Assembly: GCF_002813455.1 (NCBI RefSeq)
Contig: NZ_PHHE01000001.1
Location: 4,212,001-4,276,000, forward strand
DNA: 64,000 bases
Source of the DNA: Pseudomonas baetica
GTDB taxonomy: Bacteria; Pseudomonadota; Gammaproteobacteria; Pseudomonadales; Pseudomonadaceae
Direction: 5' to 3'
Below the pieces are notes generated by a model, which made no database searches, was not told where the DNA came from, and worked only from the letters and a program-made list of their open reading frames with translations. The position numbers were made by a program, and so were the translations under genes. Each line of letters opens with the position of its first letter. Position 1 is the first letter of the stretch. Below are positions 16,624 to 26,445 of the stretch, piece after piece.

Positions 16624-18507
16624 TCAAAGCTGGGGAGTCCAGGTGACACCAAACATCCACGCCCGACCTTCCTCGCGATAGCCGTACTGGCTGCCGTCGT
16701 AGCTGTAATTCGCGCGGCTGTAACCCTTGTCCAAGAGGTTGTCGACCTTCAGATCCAGCTTGATCTCGCGGTTCAACGCCCAACTGCTGCGCAAGCCGAA
16801 CAGTGCATAACCACCCAGCGACTGCTCATTTTTCAGGTCGTCATAACTGCTGCTGACCGCCTGCCAACTGGCGCCGAGGCTTACTCGATCAAACTGGCGA
16901 TCCAGGTCCCAGCTCAGCGTACGTCGTGCGCGACGTGCCAGGGTGTGCCCGGTATCGCGATCACGCGGATCGATGATCGCCACGCCAAGATTGCTCTGCC
17001 AGCCGAACAGTTCCTGCTTCAATGCCGCTTCAAAACCATTGATCCGCGCCGATGCCACATTTTCCGGCCGGGAGTTGCTGCCGAAGATGATCGCGTCTTG
17101 CAGATTCGTCCGATACAGCGAAGCTTCCAGGCGAGTGCTGTCACTCAACTGGCTGCGCCATTGCAGTTCATAGCTTTTCGAGGTTTCTGGTTTGAGATTC
17201 GGGTTACTGAAATCCGGGTAGTAGAGGTCGTTGAAGGTCGGCGCGCGGAAACCTTCGCTGTAGCTCAGCAGCAAGTCATTGTCCCGGTTCAGCGGCAGGG
17301 TGAACGTACCGCTCCAGGTGTTCTGGCTGCCGAACTGCTGGTTGTCGTCGTGGCGCAGGCCCAGCTCCGTGGAGAAACTGTCAGCCTGATAACGATGCTG
17401 GATGAACGCGGCGCGGTTCCAGCGACTGTCTTCATCGAACGCGGTGCTGCTGTTGACCCGGTCTTCGTACCAGTCACCGCCGAGGATCAGGCTGTTGCGC
17501 GCGTCCAGGGTCAGGTCGTTCTGTCAGTTGACCGAGTCGCGATAGGTGTTGAACACCGTGCGTTCATCGCTGAGCTTGTCGAGGGTCTTCTCGCGGTTCT
17601 CGCTGTGGCCGAATTCGACCCGGGTTTTCCAAGTCTCGTTGACCCGGGCATCGACGTAGCTGCTGACGCTGCTGACGTTGAAATCGCTGTAGGGCTGCTG
17701 CTGCACCGATTCGAAAGTGTTCATGTCGAAGCGGCCGAACGGATTGTCGAATTCACTCTTGCCGCGGTTATCCAGCAGGTTGGCGCCGACTTCGATGTCA
17801 TCGGTCAGCGCATGGCTGAGGCTTAGGCTGACCGACTTGTTGCGGTAGGCATCGTGATCGCCATCGCTCGGATACGACTCGTGGGTGCGGTCGAGGCCGG
17901 CGGTTTCATCAAGGCTGGCGCCAAGGTTGAAGCGGGTTTTCTCGTCCCCGCCGGACAGGCCAAGGCTGCGTGCCCAGGTCTGATGGCTGCCGAAGCCGAC
18001 GTGCAGGCGCGGCTGTAATCCCTGTTCACTGCCCCGACGGGTGAAGATCTGAATCACCCCGCCAATCGCATCGCTGCCGTAAATCACCGAGCGCGAGCCG
18101 CGCAGCACTTCTACGCGCTCGATCTGCTCGATGTTGAGGTGCTGCAGATTACTGTCGCCGGAAGTCGAGCTGCCGATGCGCTGGCCGTCGACCAGTACCA
18201 GGCTTTGCGCCGACTGCGTGCCGCGAATGTAGATCCCCGGCAGACTGCCGCGCCCACCGGCCTGCGCCACTTGTACGCCCGGAACACGACGCAGCAGGTC
18301 CGGCACGTCGCTCGGTTGCAGGCGGTCGATGTCTTCGCGGGTGAACACGGTGTTGGCGGCACTGCTGTCGTTGCGTGCTTCGACCTGGCGGTTGGCGCTG
18401 ATGAGCGTGTCCGGCAGTTTCAGCGCTTGATCGCGTTCGAAGGTGTCGGCGAGGGCGCTGGTGGTTGGCAGCAGAAGGAAGGGCAGGGCGAGGCGTGAGA
18501 GTTTCAT
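16624..18507 (-). pseudogene. btuB: btuB, TonB-dependent cobalamin receptor, interrupted by an in-frame TGA
   Basis: From the ATG at 18507 to the stop at 16624 there are 627 codons in one frame, all open except a TGA at 17526-17524 (codon 328). Before it come a signal peptide, a TonB-box-like segment LKLPDTLISANRQ, and the plug domain with RVPGVQVAQAGGRG and GVIQIFTRRG. After it the barrel continues without frameshift (QNDLTLDARNSLILGGDWYED) to the end WMFGVTWTPQL. TonB receptors need the whole barrel, so the gene is probably inactive. TGA could come from TGG (Trp) by one change, or be a sequencing error. The receptor would import B12 across the outer membrane, upstream of BtuF. Confidence 0.9.
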
Positions 18508-18540
18508 GGACAGTCCACTTTCAGGTGTACACAAATCAAA

Positions 18541-18630
18541 TGTGGGAGCGAGCCTGCTCGCGAATGCGGTGTATCAGTCAGCAATGAATTGACTGACATT
18601 CCGCTTTCGCGAGCAGGCTCGCTCCCACAA
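18541..18630. repeat. REP pair (family A) between dxs and btuB
   Basis: Inverted family-A copies with extended pairing (GCGGTGTATCAGTCA... against TGACTGACATTCCGC). It occupies most of the 133 bp between the dxs stop and the btuB start, leaving no room for a cobalamin riboswitch. Confidence 0.9.
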
Positions 18631-18641
18631 GGGTAATGCGT

Positions 18642-20540
18642 TTATTTGTCGAGTAAGGTCAGACGCTCGCGAATCGAAGCTTCGATCCCTGCCTCATCCA
18701 GACCACACTCGGCCAGCATTTGCGCAGGCTTGGCGTGCTCGACGTAAACATCCGGCAAGCCCAGATGCAGCAACGACTTGAGGATGTTCTCGCGGGCGAG
18801 AAACTCGCTGACCGCGCCACCGGCACCGCCCATGATCGCGTTCTCTTCGATCGTCACCAGCAACTCATGGCTGCCGGCAATCTCGCGCACCAACTCTTCA
18901 TCCAGCGGTTTGACGAAACGCATGTCGACCACGGTGGCATCCAGCTTCTCGGCGACTTTCAGCGCCTCGGCCAGTTGGACGCCGAACACCAGCAGGGCGA
19001 CTTTGTTGCCCTGACGACGGACGATGCCCTTGCCGATTTCGATCGGTTCGAGGTCTTTCTCGATGGTTGCGTTCGGGCCAGTGCCACGTGGGTAACGCAC
19101 TGCCGCCGGGCCGTTGTAGCGGTGACCGGTGGTGAGCATTTTGCGCAGTTCGTTTTCATCGCTCGGGGTCATGATGACCATGCCCGGGATGCAACGCAGG
19201 TACGACAGGTCGAAACTGCCAGCGTGGGTCGGGCCGTCTTCGCCCACCAGGCCTGCGCGGTCGATGGCGAACAGCACGTCGAGGTTCTGCACCGCCACAT
19301 CATGCACGAGCTGGTCGTAACCACGCTGCAGGAATGTCGAATAGATCGCCACCACCGGTTTGGCGCCTTCGCAGGCCATGCCGGCAGCGAACGTCACCGC
19401 GTGTTGCTCGGCAATTGCCACGTCGAAGTAGCGCAGCGGGAAACGTTCACTGAACCCCACCAGATCCGAGCCTTCCTTCATCGCCGGGGTAATCCCGACC
19501 AGGCGTGGGTCCGCTGCGGCCATGTCGCACAGCCATTCGCCGAACACCGCCGAATACTTCGGCCCGCCAGCCTTTTTCGGGGCAGCGGCCGGAGCGTCGA
19601 CAGGTTCGAGCTTGGTAATCGCGTGGTAGCCGATCGGGTCGACTTCCGCCGGGGCGAAGCCTTTGCCTTTTTTGGTGACGATGTGCAGGAACTGCGGGCC
19701 TTTCAGATCGCGCATGTTGCGCAGGGTGGCGATCAGGGTCGGCAAGTCGTGGCCGTCGATCGGACCGATGTAGTTCCAGCCCAGCTCTTCGAACAGCGTG
19801 CCGGGGACCAGCATGCCTTTTGCGTATTCTTCGGTGCGGCGGGCGATTTCCCAGGCGCCGGGCAGGCGCGACAGGACTTTCTTGCTGCCTTCACGCATGC
19901 TCGCGTAAGTGCGGCTGGACAGGATCTTCGCCAGATAATTCGACAGACCGCCAACGTTGCGCGAGATCGACATGTCGTTGTCGTTGAGGATCACCAGCAT
20001 GTTGGCGTTGACTTCCGGCGCGTGGTTCAGCGCCTCGAAAGCCATGCCAGCGGTCAACGCGCCATCGCCGATCACGGCAATCGCCTTGCGATCACTGTTT
20101 TGCAGGCGGGCGGCAATCGCCATGCCCAGCGCTGCGCTGATCGAGGTGCTGGAGTGGCCGACGCCAAAGGTGTCGTACTCGCTCTCGGCGCGACGCGGGA
20201 ACGCGGCGATGCCGTCCTTCTGGCGCAGGGATTCCATGCGCTCGCGTCGGCCGGTGAGGATCTTGTGCGGATACGCCTGATGACCCACGTCCCACACCAG
20301 CCGGTCGTCCGGGGTGTCGAAGACGTAATGCAACGCGATAGTCAGCTCGATGACGCCCAGGCCGGCACCGAAATGCCCACCGGTCTGGCCGACCGTGTAG
20401 AGCAATTCCAGGCGCAACTCATCGGCCAGGGTTTCCAGCTCGGCTTCGCCTAACCGGCGCAGGCCGTCCGGCGTATTCGCGCGGTCGAGCAGGGGCGTGG
20501 TCGGGCGCTTGCGGGGAATCTCATGAAACGTCGTGGGCAT
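18642..20540 (-). CDS. dxs: 1-deoxy-D-xylulose-5-phosphate synthase
   Basis: 632 residues, full length. [16 protein letters not shown] is the thiamine-diphosphate/Mg site (GDGx25-30N type), [15 protein letters not shown] and [15 protein letters not shown] are in the transketolase-like middle domain, and the C-terminal domain follows. It condenses pyruvate and glyceraldehyde 3-phosphate, the first step of the MEP isoprenoid pathway. It is downstream of ispA and xseB on the same strand, the usual xseB-ispA-dxs order. Confidence 0.98.
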   Translation of the reverse strand: MPTTFHEIPRKRPTTPLLDRANTPDGLRRLGEAELETLADELRLELLYTVGQTGGHFGAGLGVIELTIALHYVFDTPDDRLVWDVGHQAYPHKILTGRRERMESLRQKDGIAAFPRRAESEYDTFGVGHSSTSISAALGMAIAARLQNSDRKAIAVIGDGALTAGMAFEALNHAPEVNANMLVILNDNDMSISRNVGGLSNYLAKILSSRTYASMREGSKKVLSRLPGAWEIARRTEEYAKGMLVPGTLFEELGWNYIGPIDGHDLPTLIATLRNMRDLKGPQFLHIVTKKGKGFAPAEVDPIGYHAITKLEPVDAPAAAPKKAGGPKYSAVFGEWLCDMAAADPRLVGITPAMKEGSDLVGFSERFPLRYFDVAIAEQHAVTFAAGMACEGAKPVVAIYSTFLQRGYDQLVHDVAVQNLDVLFAIDRAGLVGEDGPTHAGSFDLSYLRCIPGMVIMTPSDENELRKMLTTGHRYNGPAAVRYPRGTGPNATIEKDLEPIEIGKGIVRRQGNKVALLVFGVQLAEALKVAEKLDATVVDMRFVKPLDEELVREIAGSHELLVTIEENAIMGGAGGAVSEFLARENILKSLLHLGLPDVYVEHAKPAQMLAECGLDEAGIEASIRERLTLLDK

Positions 20541-20631
20541 CAGGCGAATCGTTATAGGTATAAAAGATGCGGCAGTTTACCTGATGCATCGCCCCCTGCC
20601 CACGCGTTGGTCTTTTTTGGCTGATTCGCCG

Positions 20632-21519
20632 TCAGTTGCGGCGCTCGACGATATATCGGGCCAACTCGCGCAAAGGCTCGGCCGCCGCGTCAAACGGTCG
20701 CAGGGCGTCGAGGGCCTGATCGCGCAGTTCTATCGCGTAGGCCTTGGCAGCGTCCAGGCCCAGCAGGGCCGGGTAGGTCGGTTTATCGCGAGCGATATCG
20801 GCGCCTTGGCGTTTGCCGAGGGTTGCGGTATCACTTTCGACGTCAAGAATGTCGTCCTGCACCTGAAAGGCCAGACCGATGGCCTGTGCATAAGTCTGCA
20901 GGGCCTTGAGGTCATCCGGCTCGGCACGGCCGCTGGCCAGGGCGCCGAGTTTGACGCTGACTTCGATCAACGCGCCGGTCTTGTGCCGGTGCATCTGTTC
21001 GAGGGCTTTCTGATCGAGCTTCAGACCGACCGAACCGAGGTCGATGGCTTGGCCACCGACCATGCCCGCCGGGCCTGCGGCCTGAGCCAGCGCGGTGACC
21101 ATTTGCAGACGGATGTCGGCGTCGAGATTGCTCAAACGTGGGTCAAGCAAGGCGCTGAACGCCAGGCTTTGCAAACCATCACCGGCAAGAATCGCGCAGG
21201 CTTCATCGAATTTTTTGTGGGTGGTGGGCTGGCCGCGACGCAGATCGTCGTCGTCCATTGCCGGCAAATCGTCGTGCACCAGCGAGTAAGCGTGGATCAG
21301 CTCAACCGCACACGCTGCGCCGTTGGCCTGCTCAGCCTCGCCGCCGAGCGCTTCACACGCGGCGTAAGCCAGCAGCGGACGCACGCGTTTGCCGCCGTTC
21401 ATCACGCTGTAGCGCATGGCTTCATAAAGGCGCGCCAGTTCTGGCAGCGGCGCGTTGAACAGACTTTCCAGTGCCGCGTTGACCCGGGCCTGACTGGTCG
21501 CCGAATACGCTGCAATCAT
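20632..21519 (-). CDS. ispA: Farnesyl/geranyl diphosphate synthase
   Basis: 295 residues from the ATG at 21519, which overlaps the xseB stop. The upstream in-frame stretch belongs to xseB in another frame. The first aspartate-rich motif is [15 protein letters not shown] and the second is FQVQDDILD. It elongates DMAPP with IPP to farnesyl diphosphate in the cytoplasm. It feeds on IPP/DMAPP from the pathway begun by Dxs next door. Confidence 0.97.
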   Translation of the reverse strand: MIAAYSATSQARVNAALESLFNAPLPELARLYEAMRYSVMNGGKRVRPLLAYAACEALGGEAEQANGAACAVELIHAYSLVHDDLPAMDDDDLRRGQPTTHKKFDEACAILAGDGLQSLAFSALLDPRLSNLDADIRLQMVTALAQAAGPAGMVGGQAIDLGSVGLKLDQKALEQMHRHKTGALIEVSVKLGALASGRAEPDDLKALQTYAQAIGLAFQVQDDILDVESDTATLGKRQGADIARDKPTYPALLGLDAAKAYAIELRDQALDALRPFDAAAEPLRELARYIVERRN

Positions 21520-21758
21520 TCTGGCTGTTCCGCGTCGAAGGGTTCCTCGGCGAGTTCGCCATCGCGCTCCAGCAGCACTTGCACCTTCTGCTCGGCCTGG
21601 GCCAGCTCTGCCTGGCAATCACGGGTCAGCCCGATGCCCTGCTCGAAAGCGGTCAGCGAGTCTTCCAGCGACAATTCACCGTTCTCCAGACGCTCGACCA
21701 GTGTTTGCAGGTCGGCGAGGGACTGTTCGAAATCCAGTGCAGCTTTTTTGCGGGCCAT
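21516..21758 (-). CDS. xseB: Exodeoxyribonuclease VII small subunit
   Basis: 80 residues from the ATG at 21758 ([18 protein letters not shown]). [23 protein letters not shown] is the conserved XseB helical core. It associates with XseA (not in the window) to form ExoVII, which degrades single-stranded DNA. First gene of the xseB-ispA-dxs group, with an ATGA overlap into ispA. Confidence 0.97.
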   Translation of the reverse strand: MARKKAALDFEQSLADLQTLVERLENGELSLEDSLTAFEQGIGLTRDCQAELAQAEQKVQVLLERDGELAEEPFDAEQPE

Positions 21759-21844
21759 GGCGGCGATTTTCCGGTTGACGTTAAACCGGCGCGACACTAG
21801 CAGATAGGGGGTTTATGGGCAAATGAGCGGGGGGCGCAGATGGA

Positions 21845-22990
21845 TCAATGGGTGGATTCGCCTGGATAGCGGATCTGGTAGCGAGTGCTCCGCCCGCCGC
21901 CCGGAAGTCGTTGCAGGCAGCCTTTGTCCAGCAACTCCGCCAGATGCCGGGTAGCCGTAGCCTTTGAGACTTTCGCCACACTTTGATATTGCGCCGCACT
22001 GATGCCGTGTTCGAAACCGCGCTCCCCGCCGTCGAGCAAACGATTGAGCACTTTGATCTGCTCCACCGACAGTTCAGATTCGCGGTGCGCCTGCCAGAAA
22101 CGCGACTTGCCCAGCACGCCCTCGATCCGCGCGATGGCTTGTTGCAGGCTGCGCAGCAAGGTTTGCAGGAACCATGTCAGCCATTGCGTGATGTCCAGCG
22201 TGGCTTTCTGGCTGGATTCCAGAACTCGGTAATAGCCGCCGCGATCATCGAGGATGCTGGCCGACATGGCATAAAAACAGATCGCCCGTGCTTCGCCCTG
22301 AGCCAGCGCCAGATCGGTGATGGTGCGGGTCAGGCGACCGTTGCCATCGTCGAACGGGTGCAGCGTGACGAACCAGAAATGCGCGATGCCTGCTCGCAGC
22401 AAAGGATCGAGGCCAGCCTGACGCTGGCTGGCTTCGAACCACTCGAGAAAGCTGTCGAGTTGCCGCTCAAGGCCTTGTCTGGGCGGGGCTTCGAAGTGCA
22501 CGATCGGACGATCAATCCGCCCGGAAACCACTTGCATCGGCTCCTCGCCACGTAGCGCACCGACATTGATTGCGCGCGAAGAAAAGCCTGTTTCCGGATC
22601 AGGGAACAGCCATTCATGCCATTCCAGTAACCGCTCCAGCGTCAACGGCTCATTGAAGTGCCGTGTTGCATCGAGCATCAATTGCGCCAGACCTTCACTG
22701 CGCTGACTGACTTTTTCGTCATCGACCCGTTCCAGGCCCAGACGCCGCGCCAGTGACGAACGAACTGAACCGACATTCAACTGCTCGCCCTCGATGGCCG
22801 AGGAAGTCACGATGTTTTGCAGCAATGCGTCGAGTTCAGTCTGAGCACTCAAAGAGTTACCCACTGATCCGGCCATGCCCATCAATTGACCTTGTGCCTG
22901 CACGCACTCACGCAGCAACGGCGTCAGACGTTCTGCCTGCCAGTTGAAATCGGGCCAGTCGGGTTGTTGCCAGATCCAGTTCGTAGCCAT
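21845..22990 (-). CDS. Fic/DUF4172 family protein with C-terminal winged helix
   Basis: 381 residues from the ATG at 22990. An N-terminal DUF4172-type segment (IWQQPDWPDFNW) is followed by the class II inhibitory motif SSAIEG at 63-68. The Fic active site HPFDDGNGRLTR at 211-222 has all catalytic residues: His, Asp, Gly-Asn-Gly-Arg and Arg. A C-terminal winged-helix-like part (about 311-381) contains SVAKVSKATATRHLAELLDKG. Fic enzymes usually transfer AMP to a protein hydroxyl, and the inhibitory helix keeps them off until released. Two copies of a 29-bp palindrome lie directly upstream, suggesting that the protein regulates itself through its winged helix. Targets are unknown. Confidence 0.92.
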   Translation of the reverse strand: MATNWIWQQPDWPDFNWQAERLTPLLRECVQAQGQLMGMAGSVGNSLSAQTELDALLQNIVTSSAIEGEQLNVGSVRSSLARRLGLERVDDEKVSQRSEGLAQLMLDATRHFNEPLTLERLLEWHEWLFPDPETGFSSRAINVGALRGEEPMQVVSGRIDRPIVHFEAPPRQGLERQLDSFLEWFEASQRQAGLDPLLRAGIAHFWFVTLHPFDDGNGRLTRTITDLALAQGEARAICFYAMSASILDDRGGYYRVLESSQKATLDITQWLTWFLQTLLRSLQQAIARIEGVLGKSRFWQAHRESELSVEQIKVLNRLLDGGERGFEHGISAAQYQSVAKVSKATATRHLAELLDKGCLQRLPGGGRSTRYQIRYPGESTH

Positions 22991-23011
22991 TGGATGCCAT
23001 TCCTGAGTGCG

Positions 23012-23040
23012 TGAGCCGAATAGAAACGCTATTCGGCTCA
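23012..23040. promoter_or_regulatory. Palindrome 1 upstream of fic (candidate operator)
   Basis: Perfect 12-bp inverted repeat, TGAGCCGAATAG at 23012-23023 and CTATTCGGCTCA at 23029-23040, spacer AAACG. It starts 22 bp before the fic ATG and could block its transcription. Confidence 0.7.
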
Positions 23041-23045
23041 TTTTG

Positions 23046-23074
23046 TGAGCCGAATATGACGCCTATTCGGCTCA
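23046..23074. promoter_or_regulatory. Palindrome 2 upstream of fic (candidate operator)
   Basis: Second copy of the same 29-bp palindrome: TGAGCCGAATA at 23046-23056 and TATTCGGCTCA at 23064-23074, spacer TGACGCC. It is offset from the first by 34 bp. Confidence 0.7.
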
Positions 23075-23267
23075 TCGTCCACCCGACGCCGTGATTGCTA
23101 CCGCAAAAGCAGATGTATCCGATTGTTAAAAAACTGCCGAATGGCTAATCTTCGCGCCTTCTACGACCCAATAGTCACGGGTCTTTCAGACGAAACGCAG
23201 TTTCCACCGCTGTGAAGTACCGAGGATCGGGTGCAAGGTTTCGTTCAGGCATGGCAGGAGGCATCAC

Positions 23268-24059
23268 ATGCGTTCATTTCTTATGCTGCTGATCGGCCTG
23301 GCCTGCGCGCCTGCGCTGCTGGCCGCGCCGACGGCAGAGATGTCTGAACCGGTAGGCGGCTGGCGCTACCACGGCTTGCTCGACCGCACCGAAAACCCGC
23401 AAGTCGCTTATCCCACGCCGCCGATCGATCGCGGCATCCAGCGCAATCGTACGATGATCCAGGGCCAGCTCAAGGCTCTCGGGCATATGCGCCCGCCGCA
23501 CAGTCTCGCGGTCAACGGCAATCCCCTGAATCTGTACACCGACGACCAAGGCCGTTTCGCCCGGCCCTATGCGTTCGGCGCCGGTTCCAACAGTGTCGAA
23601 GTGATCAGCGCCGAGGGGCAGTCGCTCAAGCGCGTGCAATTTTATGAAGCAAATAATCTGCGCACGCCGGCGAGAATTCGTCTTGTCTTGGGGTGGGACG
23701 ATCCGAAAGCCGAGCTCGATCTGCACATTGTCACGCCTGATGGCCAACATGCCTTTTGGGCGCGGCCGGCGCTGAGCAATGGCGGTGGTCTGGACCCGGA
23801 TGGTGTCGATGGCCCCGGCCCGGAAATGTTCACCATGACCGCGCCGCTGCATGGCACTTATCTGGTTTACGTCAACTATTGGGGCAACTTCGGCAACGGC
23901 AGCTATAACTTCGAGGAGACCAGCAACCAGAACGAGGTGATCACCTCGCAAATCACGCTGGTGCTCAACGAAAACACCGTCGACGAAAAACGCGAGACGT
24001 TCATCGTGCCCCTGCGGGCGATCGGTGATCTGCTGCTGGTCAAGACTTTCAACTATTAA
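23268..24059 (+). CDS. magA: MagA: DUF2135 (YfaP-like) secreted protein
   Basis: 263 residues, ATG at 23268 behind GGCAGGAGG. The signal peptide ends LLAA. VGGWRYHG opens the mature protein, and the DUF2135 core is LVLGWDDPKAELDLHIVTPDG, followed by GPGPEMFTM and GTYLVYVNYWGN. It is paralogous to the last gene of the operon at 32641. It is first of six genes (magA-F; E. coli yfaP/A/T/S/Q) built around a bacterial alpha-2-macroglobulin. The exact role is unknown; a periplasmic beta-sandwich partner is likely. Confidence 0.88.
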   Translation: MRSFLMLLIGLACAPALLAAPTAEMSEPVGGWRYHGLLDRTENPQVAYPTPPIDRGIQRNRTMIQGQLKALGHMRPPHSLAVNGNPLNLYTDDQGRFARPYAFGAGSNSVEVISAEGQSLKRVQFYEANNLRTPARIRLVLGWDDPKAELDLHIVTPDGQHAFWARPALSNGGGLDPDGVDGPGPEMFTMTAPLHGTYLVYVNYWGNFGNGSYNFEETSNQNEVITSQITLVLNENTVDEKRETFIVPLRAIGDLLLVKTFNY

Positions 24060-24097
24060 GCATCCCGCTCCACGGATGAACTTCGGGTTTTGTGAAC

Positions 24098-25810
24098 ATG
24101 AGTGATAACGCTGCTTCTCCGGCCGTCCCGACACCTGCCGGCAAACCTTCCCGGCGCTGGCCGGCACTGCTGATCGGATTGGTCCTGGTGGCCGGCGTAG
24201 CGGGAGGTTTTGGCTGGCTGCTGCTCAAACCCAAGGCGCCGCCGGCAGAGCTTGCCAGTGACAAACTCGGTCTGAGCCGCCCCGACGCCTTGCTCGAAAC
24301 GCACTCCCTGAGCCAGTTGCCCAAAGACTTGCTGACGGTGCCGTTCCTCAAGGCCACGCTCACCGAAGATTTTGTCTTCTATTACGAAACCCACGCCGAC
24401 CGCCTCGGGCTGATCGGCAGCCTGCGCCGGATCATCTACGAGCATGACCTGAAGTTGCAGGACAGCCTGATCGAACAGCTTTTCGATCAGCCGGCGGACG
24501 TCGCGCTGTGGCGTGGCGCCGATGGCCGGCTCAAGGATTTCCTGCTGGTGATGGATCGCGGCGGGCTGGCCAAGCTACTGGAGCCGTTGGCGAAGGTCGC
24601 GCTGGATGATTCGCAGCTCAGCGTGTTGGGCAATCTCAAAGTCGGCAGCGACGAGGTGCCGCTGTACCAGCTCAGCTACAACGCCAGCAAATCGCTGCTG
24701 TTCGCTTCGCGCGGCGACAAACTGGTGGTGCTGTCCAATCCGGCCAAGTATTACGATCCCGAAAGCGGCATGTCCGAAGAGTCGGGCCATGTCTCACCGC
24801 AAGCACTGGCAGCGCTGCTCAACGGCGAAAAACTGTTCCCCGAGGCTTTCGGCCTTCCAGTCAAACCCCCCGAAACCAAACAACGTCTGTCGGTCAACTC
24901 CAGCGTCCTCGCCATGGGCTACCAGCGCTTCATCCCGAACTTCGCCGGGCTGCGTTTCGACATGGACGACAAGGGCTGGCACAGCTACCTCGCCATGGAT
25001 GAGCTGGAAAACCAGCCGGACTTTGACTTCAAACCGGTCTGGCAAGCCATGCCGCTGGGCGCCAGTGCCTGCGTGACCTTGCCAGTAGCCGCCGAACAGC
25101 AGAAACCGTTGCTGGTAAAACTCGGTGCGGAAGAAGCCATGGCGCAGACACTCACCGAACACGTGGCCGGCGTGGCGGGCCTGTGCTGGTACGCCGATTC
25201 GCGGCTTTACACGCCGTTACTGGTCGCCAGTCTGAAGGACGAGGACAGCAGCAAACTCGACGGCGATCTCGGCAAACTGTTCGGTTCGATGGTCGGCGCC
25301 TTCGAGTCCAACGTTGAAGAAAAAGTATTCCCGGTGGTCGAGAAGCAGGAAGGCAAGAGCCACGTCTGGCAGCGTCAGGTCAGCTCGAACTTCGGCCCGT
25401 ACGCCGCGAAAACTGCCGAGAATCCGGACGCAATCAGCGGCAAGGCTTTCATGAAAGTCAGCCTCGCGCGCCATGGTTCGACACTGCTGTTCTCCCTCGA
25501 CGACAAACTGGTCGATAAAGCCCTCGGCACCCTCGACAAGCGCTTCCCGCCGATGGCCGACGTACTGCCCAAAGACGTGCTGATGCCAATCTATTTCGGC
25601 CCGGACTCCATGGCGCAACTGATGCAGCAGGAAACCCTCGACAGCCTGCCGCAGGACATGGAACCGGTGTTTTACAACGCCGCGCAAACCTACCTGATCC
25701 CGAAATTGCGCACCCTCGGCGGCTACGGCAAATATGCCCTGACCTTGCCTGAAGGCAGCGAACCCGACGGCCACTGGCAATGGCTGCCACTGGAATGGAA
25801 AGCGCTGTGA
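24098..25810 (+). CDS. magB: MagB: DUF2138 membrane-anchored protein
   Basis: 570 residues from the ATG at 24098; a GTG at 24092 is also possible. A short cytoplasmic tail and one membrane helix (about 22-44, [22 protein letters not shown]) precede a large periplasmic domain matching DUF2138 (E. coli YfaA). No catalytic motif stands out to me. In P. aeruginosa the equivalent protein is part of the MagD complex (from memory of published work), so this is probably its inner-membrane anchor. The stop overlaps the GTG of magC as GTGA. Confidence 0.86.
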   Translation: MSDNAASPAVPTPAGKPSRRWPALLIGLVLVAGVAGGFGWLLLKPKAPPAELASDKLGLSRPDALLETHSLSQLPKDLLTVPFLKATLTEDFVFYYETHADRLGLIGSLRRIIYEHDLKLQDSLIEQLFDQPADVALWRGADGRLKDFLLVMDRGGLAKLLEPLAKVALDDSQLSVLGNLKVGSDEVPLYQLSYNASKSLLFASRGDKLVVLSNPAKYYDPESGMSEESGHVSPQALAALLNGEKLFPEAFGLPVKPPETKQRLSVNSSVLAMGYQRFIPNFAGLRFDMDDKGWHSYLAMDELENQPDFDFKPVWQAMPLGASACVTLPVAAEQQKPLLVKLGAEEAMAQTLTEHVAGVAGLCWYADSRLYTPLLVASLKDEDSSKLDGDLGKLFGSMVGAFESNVEEKVFPVVEKQEGKSHVWQRQVSSNFGPYAAKTAENPDAISGKAFMKVSLARHGSTLLFSLDDKLVDKALGTLDKRFPPMADVLPKDVLMPIYFGPDSMAQLMQQETLDSLPQDMEPVFYNAAQTYLIPKLRTLGGYGKYALTLPEGSEPDGHWQWLPLEWKAL

Positions 25811-26445
25811 CGGCACTGATCCGCAGCCTCGGCCTGCTCGCGCTGTTGCTCAGCGCCGGCGCCCGTGCGATTGAGGCTCCGGCACTTGATCCGGCGCAGT
25901 CCCAGGTGTTCCGCGCCTGGTTCGTGCGTATCGCCCAGGAGCAACTGAGCCAGGGCCCGAGCCCGCGCTGGTACCAGCAGGACTGCGCCGGGCTGGTGCG
26001 TTTCGCCGCCAACGAGGCGCTGAAAGTCCACGACGACAAATGGCTGCGCAGCAATGGCCTGTCCAATCGCTACCTGCCGCCGGAGCTGTCGCTGAGCGAC
26101 GATCAGCGCAAGCTCGCCCAGCAATGGCAGCAGGGCGGCGGCAAGGTCGGGCCGTACGTCAACGCGATCAAACTGATTCAGTTCAACAGCCATCTGGTCA
26201 GCCGCGATGTATCGCAGGCGCGCCCCGGTGACCTGATGTTTTTCGATCAGGGCGACGACCAGCACCTGATGATCTGGATGGGCCGCTACATCGCCTATCA
26301 CACCGGCACCACCACCCCCACTGACAACGGCATGCGTTCGGCAAGCCTGCAGCAACTCATGACATGGAAGGACACCCGATGGATACCCGACGCAGCCAAC
26401 CCCAACTTCATCGGCGTCTATCGACTGAACTTTCTCTCCCAATGA
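25807..26445 (+). CDS. magC: MagC: DUF1175 protein with NlpC/P60-like motifs
   Basis: 212 residues from the GTG at 25807. A signal peptide ends AGARA. Cys60 lies in [29 protein letters not shown] follows with His153, and a third polar residue could be His165 (YIAYHTG). This Cys-GDLxFF-His order is that of NlpC/P60 cysteine peptidases, which cut peptidoglycan stems. The named family (DUF1175, E. coli YfaT) is uncharacterised, so a hydrolase role is inference. It overlaps magD by ATGA. Confidence 0.85.
   Translation: MTALIRSLGLLALLLSAGARAIEAPALDPAQSQVFRAWFVRIAQEQLSQGPSPRWYQQDCAGLVRFAANEALKVHDDKWLRSNGLSNRYLPPELSLSDDQRKLAQQWQQGGGKVGPYVNAIKLIQFNSHLVSRDVSQARPGDLMFFDQGDDQHLMIWMGRYIAYHTGTTTPTDNGMRSASLQQLMTWKDTRWIPDAANPNFIGVYRLNFLSQ

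Noticed and set aside
17524..17526. The TGA in btuB as a selenocysteine codon
   Set aside because: TonB receptors have no selenocysteine and no SECIS-like hairpin is obvious just after it. A nonsense mutation or sequencing error is simpler.
18508..18641. A cobalamin riboswitch before btuB
   Set aside because: The 133 bp to dxs are mostly a REP pair and there is no B12-box sequence.
18720..20453. A 577-codon plus-strand frame opposite dxs
   Set aside because: Its composition is only the complement of dxs and it has no domain or start signal.
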